A DNA stretch of 9,114 nucleotides from CAG-582 sp964551965 (GCA_964551965.1 CAZKFB010000042.1:1-9114); one strand, 5' to 3'; positions 1 through 7,276 are shown, numbered from the stretch's first letter. Notes: generated from the sequence alone by a model not told the origin. A program made the numbers and translations.

Positions 1-1290
1 CATTGGGAAATCATTTATGATACATAATTCTAAGCGTTCTGGATCAATTAAATCTAGAGATTTTGCGACTTCAATTCTAAGGCTTCCTAGAGATGACTTA
101 ACAATCTTTTTGCTACCACTTATGATAAACACTAAATCTCCTTTTTTAATATTTAATCTTGCCTTTAATTCATTAATTTCTGCTTCTGTTACTACTTTAG
201 CAATACTTCCTGTTACTTCGTCATCAAATTTTAAATATGCTAAGCCGGTAGCTTTCTTTGCTTTAACAAAGTCAGTTAATTTATCAATATCTTTTCTTGA
301 AAATAATCCGGTAGCATTTTCAGCAACTATTGCATTTATTATTCCTGATTCTTCAATAACATTTTTAAATACTGTAAATTCGGTATTTTTAAATATTTCC
401 GTAATATCTTCTATTTCCATACCATATCTTAAATCAGGTTTATCTGTTCCATATCTATCTATAGCGTCTAAATAACTTATTCTTCTGAATGGTCTTGGAC
501 TCACCTTTTTATTTGAGAATTTAGTAAATGTATCATAGAAGATTTCTTCTCCAACATTAAGAACATCTTCCTCTTCAACAAATGACATTTCTAAGTCTAA
601 TTGATAGAATTCTAATGTTCTATCTGCTCTTGCATCTTCATCTCTGAAACATGGTGCTATTTGGAAGTATTTTTCAAAACCACCTACCATAAGTAACTCT
701 TTATATATTTGTGGAGCTTGAGGTAAGGCATAGAATTTACCTTTATATAGTCTTGATGGAACAACAAAATCTCTTGCTCCTTCCGGACTTGATGCTGTTA
801 ATATTGGTGTTTGTACTTCTGTGAATCCTAAATCATACATCTTATTTCTTAAGTAATGTAAGATTTCTGATCTTAATACTAAATTCTTTCTTAACTTATT
901 CCTTCTAATATCTAAATAACGATATTTAAGGCGATTATCATCAGAAGTATTTACAACATCAGTAATTGGAAATGGTAATTCTTCACAAGTACTTAAAATA
1001 TCTAATTTTTCGACGATTACTTCAATTTCACCGGTTTCAATATTAGCATTTACATTACTTCTCTTAACTACTTTTCCTTCTACTTCAATTACATATTCAT
1101 TTTTTAAAGTGCCAGCTAATTCATAATTTTCATTTTCAGGATTAACTACTAATTGAATAATACCAGTACGATCTCTTAAATCGATAAATATTAATCCGCC
1201 TAGATCTCTTTTTTTAGCAACCCATCCAGCTAAATGAACAGTTTCATCAATATTACTAACTGATATTTCTGTATTATATCTTTTTTTCAT
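1..1290 (-). CDS. aspS: Aspartyl-tRNA synthetase, class II (3' end missing)
   Basis: Attaches aspartate to tRNA-Asp in the cytoplasm. The window holds the first 430 codons of a family usually near 590 residues, so about 160 C-terminal residues, including class II motif 3, lie beyond the left edge. Visible parts are an N-terminal OB-fold anticodon-binding domain (about 1-105, with GWVAKKRDLGGLIFIDLRDR near 22-41), the start of the catalytic core (SSPEGARDF near 168, then ALPQAPQIYK near 188), and motif 2 with FRDEDARADRTLEFYQLD near 215. A bacterial-type GAD insertion domain follows (about 285-415). The ATG is set by an AGGAGG ribosome site eight bases upstream. It starts 10 nt after the hisS stop, and that TAG overlaps the ribosome site, so hisS and aspS are almost certainly one transcript under the T-box upstream of hisS. 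Leu at about residue 30, as in the E. coli enzyme, hints at a tRNA-Asp-specific (discriminating) form; this is an inference. Confidence 0.97.
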   Translation of the reverse strand, partial: MKKRYNTEISVSNIDETVHLAGWVAKKRDLGGLIFIDLRDRTGIIQLVVNPENENYELAGTLKNEYVIEVEGKVVKRSNVNANIETGEIEVIVEKLDILSTCEELPFPITDVVNTSDDNRLKYRYLDIRRNKLRKNLVLRSEILHYLRNKMYDLGFTEVQTPILTASSPEGARDFVVPSRLYKGKFYALPQAPQIYKELLMVGGFEKYFQIAPCFRDEDARADRTLEFYQLDLEMSFVEEEDVLNVGEEIFYDTFTKFSNKKVSPRPFRRISYLDAIDRYGTDKPDLRYGMEIEDITEIFKNTEFTVFKNVIEESGIINAIVAENATGLFSRKDIDKLTDFVKAKKATGLAYLKFDDEVTGSIAKVVTEAEINELKARLNIKKGDLVFIISGSKKIVKSSLGSLRIEVAKSLDLIDPERLELCIINDFPM

Positions 1291-1300
1291 GAGTAACCTC

Positions 1301-2551
1301 CTACATGTGCATATCTAAATAATCTACTAAATCATTGATATTTACACGTTCTTCTTCTTTTGTTTTATTATCTTTTAATACTACTTCATTCTTTTCTAAA
1401 TCTTCATCATTTAATACACAAAAGTATTTAGCATTAAATCTATCAACACTTTTAAATTGGGATTTTAATGATTTCTTCATTGAATCAGTTTCCGCAATAA
1501 AACCATTTAATCTTAGATTTTGTGTAAGATAAGCCGCAGTTTCCTTTTCGGTATCTGATACATATAAGAAATATACATCTATTGAATTATTAATCGGAAT
1601 ATTGATATTATTTTCTTCAATAGCTAGAAGAGTTCTATCATATCCCATAGCAAATCCAACACCCGGAGTACTTGGTCCACCTAAAGTCTCAACTAGACCA
1701 TTGTATCTTCCTCCTCCACCTAAAGCATATGAATCATCAAGTACAACTTCAAATACCATATGATTATAGTAATCTAATCCTCTAACTAATTTAGTATCTA
1801 CTTCATAATTGATATCCATTAAATCTAGATAATCTTTTAACTTTTCGAATCTTTCTTTACTCTCCTCATTTAAATAATCTATTGTTTTAGGAGCGTTTTC
1901 AATGATGCTTGAACCAGCATCTACTTTACAATCTAATATTCTTAAAGGATTTTTTTCTAATCTTTCTTTACAATCCTCACATAATTCATTAATATGTGGT
2001 TTTAAATAATTTATTAAAGCTTCACGATAATTATTACGTGATTCATTATCTCCTAATGAATTTATCTTAATAGTTATATTTTCAAGTCCAAGCAAACGAT
2101 AAGCATTGTAAGCTAAACTTACTACTTCAGCATCACTCATAACATCATCAGAACCAAAGCATTCAAATCCCCATTGTGTAAATTCGCGCATACGGCCGCT
2201 TTGAGGGCGCTCATATCTATACATCTTTGCATTATAGAATACTTTTACAGGATCAGTCATATTGCCATATAACTTATTTTCTATAAACCATCTAACTACT
2301 CCGGCAGTACCTTCAGGTCTTAGAGTAATATCCCTATCTCCTCGATCTTTAAAATCATAAGTTTCTTTTTGAACCATATCAGTAGCTTCGCCTACTCCTC
2401 TATGGAATAATTCTGATGCTTCAAATACGGGAGTTTCAATATAATCATAATTATATTTTTCACATAAACTTATTAAAATATCATTTATATATTGTCTTTT
2501 CTTGGCAGTATCTCCGTAAATATCCATTGTCCCTTTTTGTTTTGTTATCAT
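1301..2551 (-). CDS. hisS: Histidyl-tRNA synthetase, class II
   Basis: Charges tRNA-His with histidine in the cytoplasm. The 416-residue length is normal for bacterial HisRS. Recognisable elements in order are LRPEGTAGVVR (78-88), the class II motif 2 region with YERPQSGRMREFTQWGFE (113-130), the histidine-specific LVRGLDYY (255-262), GGGGRYNGL (278-286), motif 3 GVGFAMGYDR (297-306), and a C-terminal anticodon-binding domain from about 324. The first ATG is chosen because a GGAGG ribosome site sits 7-8 bases upstream; a second Met at codon 9 has none. The gene lies behind a T-box leader and its own strong promoter, and aspS follows 10 nt after the TAG stop. Expression should rise when uncharged cognate tRNA accumulates. 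Confidence 0.98.
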   Translation of the reverse strand: MITKQKGTMDIYGDTAKKRQYINDILISLCEKYNYDYIETPVFEASELFHRGVGEATDMVQKETYDFKDRGDRDITLRPEGTAGVVRWFIENKLYGNMTDPVKVFYNAKMYRYERPQSGRMREFTQWGFECFGSDDVMSDAEVVSLAYNAYRLLGLENITIKINSLGDNESRNNYREALINYLKPHINELCEDCKERLEKNPLRILDCKVDAGSSIIENAPKTIDYLNEESKERFEKLKDYLDLMDINYEVDTKLVRGLDYYNHMVFEVVLDDSYALGGGGRYNGLVETLGGPSTPGVGFAMGYDRTLLAIEENNINIPINNSIDVYFLYVSDTEKETAAYLTQNLRLNGFIAETDSMKKSLKSQFKSVDRFNAKYFCVLNDEDLEKNEVVLKDNKTKEEERVNINDLVDYLDMHM

Positions 2552-2570
2552 TTTATTTCCTCCTAAACAT

Positions 2571-2632
2571 AAAAAAACCTATATAAACGTAAGGACGAAA
2601 AAATTCCGCGGTGCCACCTTACTTTACATAGG
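2571..2632 (-). terminator. Conditional intrinsic terminator of the hisS T-box
   Basis: The left arm CCTATGTAAAGTAAGG (2632-2617) pairs with CCTTACGTTTATATAGG (2594-2578) with one mismatch and one bulged base. A run of seven T (2577-2571) follows, which is a textbook intrinsic terminator. The left arm overlaps the AAGG of the T-box sequence, and the right arm shares CCTT with the antiterminator, so the two folds exclude each other. The helix ends 19 nt before the hisS start codon. Confidence 0.93.
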
Positions 2633-2770
2633 TACTCTCTTCTTCTTTATCGCATAAGTGCGTTTTGTATTATGGAAGTGTTATCAAAATAATACACATT
2701 AGGCATTTCCACCAACTAGCCTTCTCTTAAATGTTTAATTATTAAGTCGGGTCTTCCCTACAAAATTTAT
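2571..2770 (-). promoter_or_regulatory. T-box riboswitch leader of hisS-aspS
   Basis: A tRNA-sensing leader that reads the charging state of tRNA and allows read-through into hisS-aspS when the tRNA is uncharged. The hallmark T-box AAGGTGGCACCGCG is at 2620-2607 and matches the family consensus AGGGUGGNACCGCG closely; UGGN is the bulge that pairs with the tRNA acceptor end. Stem I spans about 2757-2674: base GGAAG/CTTCC, an upper helix AATAAT/ATTATT, and a distal GGC...GCC hairpin whose loop holds TTGGTGGAAA (around 2721-2702). The candidate specifier is CAC (His) at 2680-2678. A small hairpin CGCA-CTTA-TGCG (2662-2651) fits stem III. The antiterminator (2620-2591) pairs AAGG with CCTT and GCGGAA with TTTCGT. 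The usual AGUA on the 5' side of the specifier loop is not evident, so the exact specifier-loop fold is uncertain. Confidence 0.93.
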
Positions 2771-2776
2771 ATAATA

Positions 2777-2805
2777 ATTATAGTTATTTATTAATTTAAT
2801 GTCAA
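2777..2805 (-). promoter_or_regulatory. Consensus vegetative promoter for hisS-aspS
   Basis: A perfect -35 TTGACA (2805-2800), a 17-bp spacer and a perfect -10 TATAAT (2782-2777), read on the minus strand. Transcription should start near 2770, just before stem I of the T-box, giving a leader of about 219 nt. The -35 box lies inside the last codons (Leu-Thr) of the upstream unknown gene, whose stop codon is in the spacer. Confidence 0.92.
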
Positions 2806-3498
2806 TAGATTGCCTTTATTTTCTTTACTTTCAGGTTGTAAAGGACATTTATTAAACTTGCGATCTTCATATAGTCTATTCCATTCGGGATATACTTCAC
2901 AGTATTCATCTCTTGATAAGTTTCTATCTTGTAGTTTTTTAGATAATTCAAGAATAGTATTTATACGATTTAAAAATGCTTCTTCTGAACTAGCAACAGA
3001 TTCAATATTTTTATTTTTAGTTAGCTCTAAATTTTGACTATCAAGTACAGATTCTACCATTATTTTTCCTAAATAATCTAAACTAGTACAAACGGCTCTA
3101 ATAATATTGTGATTACTTATTCCCAATATCAATTCTGCCATATTAAATATAATTTTCTTTTCCGTATCAGAAATTTCATTTTGTTCAGCATCGTTTGTCC
3201 ATATAACAGAAGCAATTGAGTCTATATTAGATTTTGCTACTCTTGCAAATATTTCATCATATGATTTATATACAGGATCGATTGGGTTTACTGCTACTAG
3301 ATCAGCTTCTAAATTTACTTTACCATTGACAAAGTAAGGTCTATCAAAAGTTTTCTCTAAACCAAAAACGTATAAGTTACCTTGAGCATCAAAATAAATA
3401 CTTGTAGATAAAACAACATTTTCCTTATCTGTTGCTTCAATAAATTCAGCGTTTCCATGTTCAATTATTCCATTTATAAATGTTGTTAATTTATTCAT
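2791..3498 (-). CDS. Hypothetical protein, 235 residues, not recognised
   Basis: I do not recognise this protein and assign no function. It is predicted to be soluble: there is no signal peptide or membrane-spanning segment, and acidic residues outnumber basic ones (roughly 37 to 26). The first 100 or so residues look beta-rich (VVLSTSIYFDAQGNLYVFGLEK near 28-49). Residues about 105-215 look mostly helical and the tail is charged. Cysteines are scattered and form no metal-binding pair. A GGAG-type ribosome site (AAGGAG at 3510-3505) six bases before the ATG fixes the start. It has its own promoter with a leader of only about 16 nt, follows the topA terminator, and has no terminator of its own, so read-through would enter the hisS T-box. 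Coding evidence is strong: a long open frame, a good ribosome site and a compatible promoter. Confidence 0.88.
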   Translation of the reverse strand: MNKLTTFINGIIEHGNAEFIEATDKENVVLSTSIYFDAQGNLYVFGLEKTFDRPYFVNGKVNLEADLVAVNPIDPVYKSYDEIFARVAKSNIDSIASVIWTNDAEQNEISDTEKKIIFNMAELILGISNHNIIRAVCTSLDYLGKIMVESVLDSQNLELTKNKNIESVASSEEAFLNRINTILELSKKLQDRNLSRDEYCEVYPEWNRLYEDRKFNKCPLQPESKENKGNLLTLN

Positions 3499-3520
3499 AA
3501 TATTCTCCTTTTTTTTGATT

Positions 3521-3548
3521 ATTATAGCATAATAAGAATAAAAGTAAA
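3521..3548 (-). promoter_or_regulatory. Extended -10 promoter of the 235-residue gene
   Basis: A perfect -10 TATAAT (3526-3521) preceded by TGC (3529-3527), giving the extended -10 form TGnTATAAT. A weaker -35 TTTACT (3548-3543, four of six consensus bases) sits 16 bp upstream. Predicted start of transcription is near 3514, only about 16 nt before the ATG. It lies just after the topA terminator, which makes this gene an independent unit. Confidence 0.8.
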
Positions 3549-3560
3549 TGTTTTCTTACA

Positions 3561-3586
3561 AAATAAAAAATCCCTTAGGATTTTTT
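3561..3586 (-). terminator. Intrinsic terminator of topA overlapping its stop codon
   Basis: A perfect 9-bp stem AAAAAATCC (3586-3578) and GGATTTTTT (3573-3565) closed by the four-base loop TAAG, followed by ATTT. The 5' arm encodes the final Lys-Lys-Ser codons of topA, and the TAA stop forms three of the four loop bases. The stem has few G-C pairs, so strength depends on the U-rich arm. Confidence 0.85.
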
Positions 3587-5596
3587 ATACTCACAGTTAG
3601 AACATTTAATTTCATCTTTTTTTACAACTAATAGAGAATTACATTCAGGACATATTTCTCCTGTAGGAATATCCCATAAAGCAACATCACATTTAGGATA
3701 TTTATTACATCCATAGAATATTTTACCTCTTCTAGTTTTCTTCTCGACAATATCTCCATCACATTTTGGACATTTGCATATTACTTTGATTTCTTTTTTC
3801 TCAGTCTTAATATATTTACAATTAGGGTAGTTACTACAAGCAGTAAATTCTCCATATCTTCCTTTGCGAATAACTAATTCTGATCCACATTCAGGACACA
3901 TCTCTCCCGTTGATTTTGGTTGAGCTTTTTCCATATCAGTGAATGCTTTTTTTACTAATGGTTCAAAATCATTGTAGAAATCTTTTAATACTTTAATATT
4001 ATCTTGTTTTTCTTCTGTAATAAGGTCTAAATCTGTTTCCATATTTGCTGTATATTCAACATTTATTATATTTGAGAAGAATTCTTGTAATTTATCTGTT
4101 GTTTCAATTCCAATTTCGGTTGGGTGGAATTTCTTTTCAATTACTTTTACATAACCACGATCTTTTAAAGTTTTCATAGTAGTTGCATAAGTACTTGGTC
4201 TTCCAATACCTAAGTTTTCCATTTCTTCAATTAGAGAAGCTTCGGTATATCGAGCTATTGGTTTCGTAAACTTTTGTTCTGTTTCAATATCTTTAGTAGA
4301 AACAATACCATTATATTTATTGAAATCAGGTAAAATAGTATCATTAGATACTGAATATTCACCATATACTTTTAAGAATCCATCAAACACTAATATTTGG
4401 CCTGTTGATTTAAATTTATAATCATTATTGTCTAATATTACTGTAGTTGCTAGTACTCTAGCGTCTTTCATTAGAGAAGCTAAGGCTCTTGCATATATAA
4501 TTGAATAAATCTTGTATTCATCAGTAGATAAATACTTTTTCATACTTTCTGGTGTACGATAAAGACTAGTTGGACGAATTGCTTCATGAGCATCTTGAAC
4601 ATTATCGTTCTTTTTGCCTTTCTTAACAGCGCCAACATAGTTTTCACCAAAATTATCTTTAATATATTTAAAAGCATCATTAATAAATATTGGCGAAAGT
4701 CTAGTCGAATCAGTACGCATATAGGTAATTAAACCGACAGTCTCAGATCCAATATTAATTCCTTCATAAAGTTTTTGAGCAACACTCATTACTTTACTAG
4801 AATTATAATTAAATTTATTAATACAAGCTTGTTGAAGAGTTGAAGTAGTAAATGGCATTACACCACTTCTATTCTTCTCTTTTTGTTCTATTGATTCTAT
4901 TTTAAAATCTTCTGATAATTTGTCTAATACTTCATTTACTTCATTTTCGTTGTGTAATTCTAGCTTATCATTTTTATATTTTTCTAAACTACTATCAAAA
5001 TCAGCAAAATGAGCTGTAACTGTCCAGTATTCTTCAGGCACAAAGTTTTCTATTTCTCTTTCGCGGTCAACAACTAGTTTTAAAGCAACGGATTGAACAC
5101 GTCCTGCACTCTTCCCACCAGTTTTCGATTGCATTAGTTTTGATAATCGGAAACCAATTATACGGTCTAATATTCTTCTAGTTTCTTGTGATTTTACTAA
5201 ATTATAATCTATTTTTCTTGCATGTTTAAATGCTTCTTTCACAGCAGGCTCAGTTATTTCATTAAATACTACTCTTTCATATTCTGAATCTTTTATGCCA
5301 AGCTCATCGTATAAATGCCAAGAAATTGCCTCTCCTTCACGGTCTGGGTCGGTTGCAAGATAGACAAATTCACTTTCTTTAATATCTTTCTTTAATGCAC
5401 TGATATCTTTCTTTTTACCTTTAATTGGTATATATGTGGGCTTAAAATCATTTTCAATGTCTACACCTAATCCATATTTACCACTCGTTGCAAGATCACG
5501 AATATGACCTTTACTTGATACTACTTTATATTCACTGCCTAAGAATTCTCCAATTGTATGTGTTTTTGCTGGAGACTCAACTATAACTAGCTTCAT
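3575..5596 (-). CDS. topA: DNA topoisomerase I (type IA)
   Basis: Relaxes negatively supercoiled DNA through a transient 5'-phosphotyrosine on one strand. At 673 residues it is close to the B. subtilis enzyme length. The N-terminal TOPRIM domain opens with MKLVIVESPAK (Glu7) and carries the metal-binding triad in TDPDREGE (Asp83, Asp85, Glu87). The active-site motif GLITYMRTDSTRLS places catalytic Tyr near 292 with Arg294. GIGRPSTYA and GYVKV follow in the core. The C-terminus has three C4 zinc ribbons (about 566-595, 607-637, 648-670), each opening with CPxC and closing with CxxxxxxC or CxxC pairs. I start at the ATG at 5596 because AAAGGA lies five bases upstream and the protein then begins as the family does; an in-frame ATG 27 bases upstream lacks a ribosome site. 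It has its own consensus promoter, a structured leader and a terminator. Confidence 0.98.
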   Translation of the reverse strand: MKLVIVESPAKTHTIGEFLGSEYKVVSSKGHIRDLATSGKYGLGVDIENDFKPTYIPIKGKKKDISALKKDIKESEFVYLATDPDREGEAISWHLYDELGIKDSEYERVVFNEITEPAVKEAFKHARKIDYNLVKSQETRRILDRIIGFRLSKLMQSKTGGKSAGRVQSVALKLVVDREREIENFVPEEYWTVTAHFADFDSSLEKYKNDKLELHNENEVNEVLDKLSEDFKIESIEQKEKNRSGVMPFTTSTLQQACINKFNYNSSKVMSVAQKLYEGINIGSETVGLITYMRTDSTRLSPIFINDAFKYIKDNFGENYVGAVKKGKKNDNVQDAHEAIRPTSLYRTPESMKKYLSTDEYKIYSIIYARALASLMKDARVLATTVILDNNDYKFKSTGQILVFDGFLKVYGEYSVSNDTILPDFNKYNGIVSTKDIETEQKFTKPIARYTEASLIEEMENLGIGRPSTYATTMKTLKDRGYVKVIEKKFHPTEIGIETTDKLQEFFSNIINVEYTANMETDLDLITEEKQDNIKVLKDFYNDFEPLVKKAFTDMEKAQPKSTGEMCPECGSELVIRKGRYGEFTACSNYPNCKYIKTEKKEIKVICKCPKCDGDIVEKKTRRGKIFYGCNKYPKCDVALWDIPTGEICPECNSLLVVKKDEIKCSNCEYKKS

Positions 5597-5610
5597 AAGA
5601 TTCCTTTCTA

Positions 5611-5645
5611 AATTGATTATCATTAATAAAGTAATGATAACAATT
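5611..5645 (-). promoter_or_regulatory. Hairpin in the topA 5' leader
   Basis: An inverted repeat in the untranslated leader. A perfect 9-bp inner stem TTATCATTA/TAATGATAA (5617-5625 and 5632-5640) closes a 6-base loop. One unpaired base (5616) separates it from a 5-bp outer stem (5611-5615 and 5641-5645), for 14 pairs in all. It ends three bases before the AAAGGA ribosome site (5607-5602). No T-run follows, so it is not an ordinary terminator. It may affect transcript stability or ribosome access, or be a protein-binding palindrome; the function is unknown. Confidence 0.6.
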
Positions 5646-5682
5646 AATCAATTATTCTTTTTAATAGAATCATTGGTTCCAT
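5644..5682 (-). other. Possible 12-codon leader ORF in the topA leader
   Basis: An open frame encoding MEPMILLKRIID begins exactly where transcription from the topA promoter is expected to start (near 5682) and ends with TAA in the 5' arm of the leader hairpin. There is no ribosome site, so it could only be translated as a leaderless message. Short open frames are common by chance in such AT-rich DNA, and I regard this as a weak candidate. Confidence 0.15.
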
Positions 5683-5688
5683 TTTTGC

Positions 5689-5717
5689 ATTATATACAAA
5701 CATTTTAATTATGTCAA
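5689..5717 (-). promoter_or_regulatory. Consensus vegetative promoter of topA
   Basis: A perfect -35 TTGACA (5717-5712), a 17-bp spacer and a perfect -10 TATAAT (5694-5689). Transcription should begin near 5682, giving a topA leader of about 86 nt. The -35 box starts 23 bp after the rnhB stop, and no terminator separates them, so topA may also receive read-through from the rbgA-rnhB run. Confidence 0.92.
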
Positions 5718-5740
5718 CAGGCTTATACTTCTTTAATATC

Positions 5741-6364
5741 TTATTTATTATTATTTACATTATCCTTAATTAATTCATTTATAGGAGTAAATGTCATACG
5801 ATAGAAGTCTTTTACTCCATATTGTTTTACGGCTTCAATATGCTTTTTTGTGGGATATCCTTTATGTGAGGCATATCCATATTCAGGATATTCTTTATCT
5901 AATTCATACATCATTCTATCTCTTGTAACTTTAGCAATAATTGATGCTGCAGCTATGGAAGAAGAATTGGCATCTCCTTTGATTATCGAAGTGCTTGGAA
6001 CATCTAAATTTAGTTTTACGGCATCAATTAAAACATGTTCAGGTTTAACACTTAAATTGTTAATTGCTGATATCATTGCTTCTTTTGTTGCCTCTAAGAT
6101 ATTTATTTCATCTATTCTTTTAGGAGAAGACACACCAATAGAATAACTAATTGCATTTTTAATTAATATTTCATATAATTTTTCTCTTTTTTTCTCACTT
6201 ACTTTTTTTGAATCATTTAATCCATCAAGATGATAATCTTCAGGCAAGATACACGCACAAGTTACTACAGGTCCACATAGAGGTCCTCTTCCAACTTCAT
6301 CTACTCCAGCAATTAATTTTATACCTTGTTCATTAAGTTCGTGCTCATATTTAAGCATATCCAT
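5741..6364 (-). CDS. rnhB: Ribonuclease HII
   Basis: Cleaves RNA embedded in DNA-RNA hybrids, including single misincorporated ribonucleotides. At 207 residues it is of normal RNase HII size. The catalytic D-E-D-D set is visible: Asp22 and Glu23 in AGVDEVGRG, Asp114 in VLIDAV and Asp131 in KGDANSSSIAAASIIAKVTRD; the 17-residue step between the last two is as in characterised RNases HII. LNDSKKVSEKKR (49-60) and YGYASHKGYPTKKH are further family signatures. The first ATG is chosen over the Met at codon 3 because GAGG lies seven bases upstream. It starts 18 nt after the rbgA stop with no promoter between, so the two are probably cotranscribed, as in B. subtilis. A run of Asn codons ends the protein. 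Confidence 0.97.
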   Translation of the reverse strand: MDMLKYEHELNEQGIKLIAGVDEVGRGPLCGPVVTCACILPEDYHLDGLNDSKKVSEKKREKLYEILIKNAISYSIGVSSPKRIDEINILEATKEAMISAINNLSVKPEHVLIDAVKLNLDVPSTSIIKGDANSSSIAAASIIAKVTRDRMMYELDKEYPEYGYASHKGYPTKKHIEAVKQYGVKDFYRMTFTPINELIKDNVNNNK

Positions 6365-6382
6365 AATATTACCTCAATCTAA

Positions 6383-7252
6383 TTATTTATCTATTCTGTC
6401 TAATGTTATTCCTTTAACATTTTCTTTCATTATATCATTTAATACAGTTTGGGATACTCGATCATAATCAACTTCTCCACCTTTAATTAGAAATCCAAAT
6501 TTCTTACCTATCGTTTCGTAAATAGTTTCAATATCGTCTTTCATAGTAGATATATTATATCTTGAATTTAAAACATCAGGATAATATTTATCTAATATAT
6601 TCAAGATATAAATAGCTACTTCATCAGTAGGTAATACTTCATTTCTAATAGCACCACAAGAAGCTAAATTTAACGAAACAGTTTCATTATCTAATTTAGG
6701 CCATAATATTCCTGGCGTATCTAATAATAGAATATTTGACTTTGTCTTAAGCCATACAAGATTCTTAGTAACACCCGGAGTATTACCAACATTAGCAACT
6801 TTCTTACCAGCCATTTTATTAATGAATGTACTCTTACCTACGTTTGGTATTCCAACTACTAGGGCTTTTAATTCTTTAGCTTTTAATCCTTTATCTATTC
6901 TCTTTTGATTAATCTCTCGGTCTATTTCTTCAGTAGCATTAATTATCTTTTTATAATCATTGTTATCATTTAGATTTACGAGAACTACTTTATTTCCTTC
7001 ACTTTCATATTTTCTAATCCATTTATTTGTCTCTTTTAAATCACACAAATCACTTTTAGTCATTATTATGATACGAGGTTTATTCTTTATTAAATTATCT
7101 AAATCCTTAATTCTACTAGATTCAGGTATTCTTGAATCTAGTACTTCATATACTAAGTCAATTAATGGCAATAACTCACTTATTTGTTTTTTTGTCTTAG
7201 CCATATGACCAGGAAACCAGTTTATATTGTTAGTATTAGTTCCATTGTTCAT
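6383..7252 (-). CDS. rbgA: Ribosome biogenesis GTPase RbgA (YlqF)
   Basis: A circularly permuted GTPase needed for late assembly of the 50S ribosomal subunit. The permutation is seen directly: the base-recognition motif TKSD (65-68) comes before the P-loop GIPNVGKST (134-142), then PGVT (159-162) and DTPG (178-181). The N-terminus NWFPGHMAKTKKQI carries the RbgA signature, with His16 at the place of the catalytic His9 of the B. subtilis protein. The last 100 or so residues form the C-terminal RNA-binding region of the family. At 289 residues it is close to the B. subtilis length (about 280). Its ATG follows AAGGAAGTG by a few bases. The upstream gene ends 24 nt before it and rnhB follows 18 nt after. 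Confidence 0.97.
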   Translation of the reverse strand: MNNGTNTNNINWFPGHMAKTKKQISELLPLIDLVYEVLDSRIPESSRIKDLDNLIKNKPRIIIMTKSDLCDLKETNKWIRKYESEGNKVVLVNLNDNNDYKKIINATEEIDREINQKRIDKGLKAKELKALVVGIPNVGKSTFINKMAGKKVANVGNTPGVTKNLVWLKTKSNILLLDTPGILWPKLDNETVSLNLASCGAIRNEVLPTDEVAIYILNILDKYYPDVLNSRYNISTMKDDIETIYETIGKKFGFLIKGGEVDYDRVSQTVLNDIMKENVKGITLDRIDK

Positions 7253-7276
7253 ATTATCACTTCCTTCATATTTTTC

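Noticed and set aside
17..475. Plus-strand 152-codon open frame opposite aspS
   Set aside because: It mirrors the aspS reading frame, has no ribosome site and encodes a low-complexity Ser/Ile/Phe-rich product. The minus strand carries clear AspRS motifs.
5597..5623. Upstream in-frame ATG of topA, adding nine residues
   Set aside because: No ribosome site precedes it and the added residues do not belong to the family. Its ATG lies in the leader hairpin, and AAAGGA fits the later ATG.
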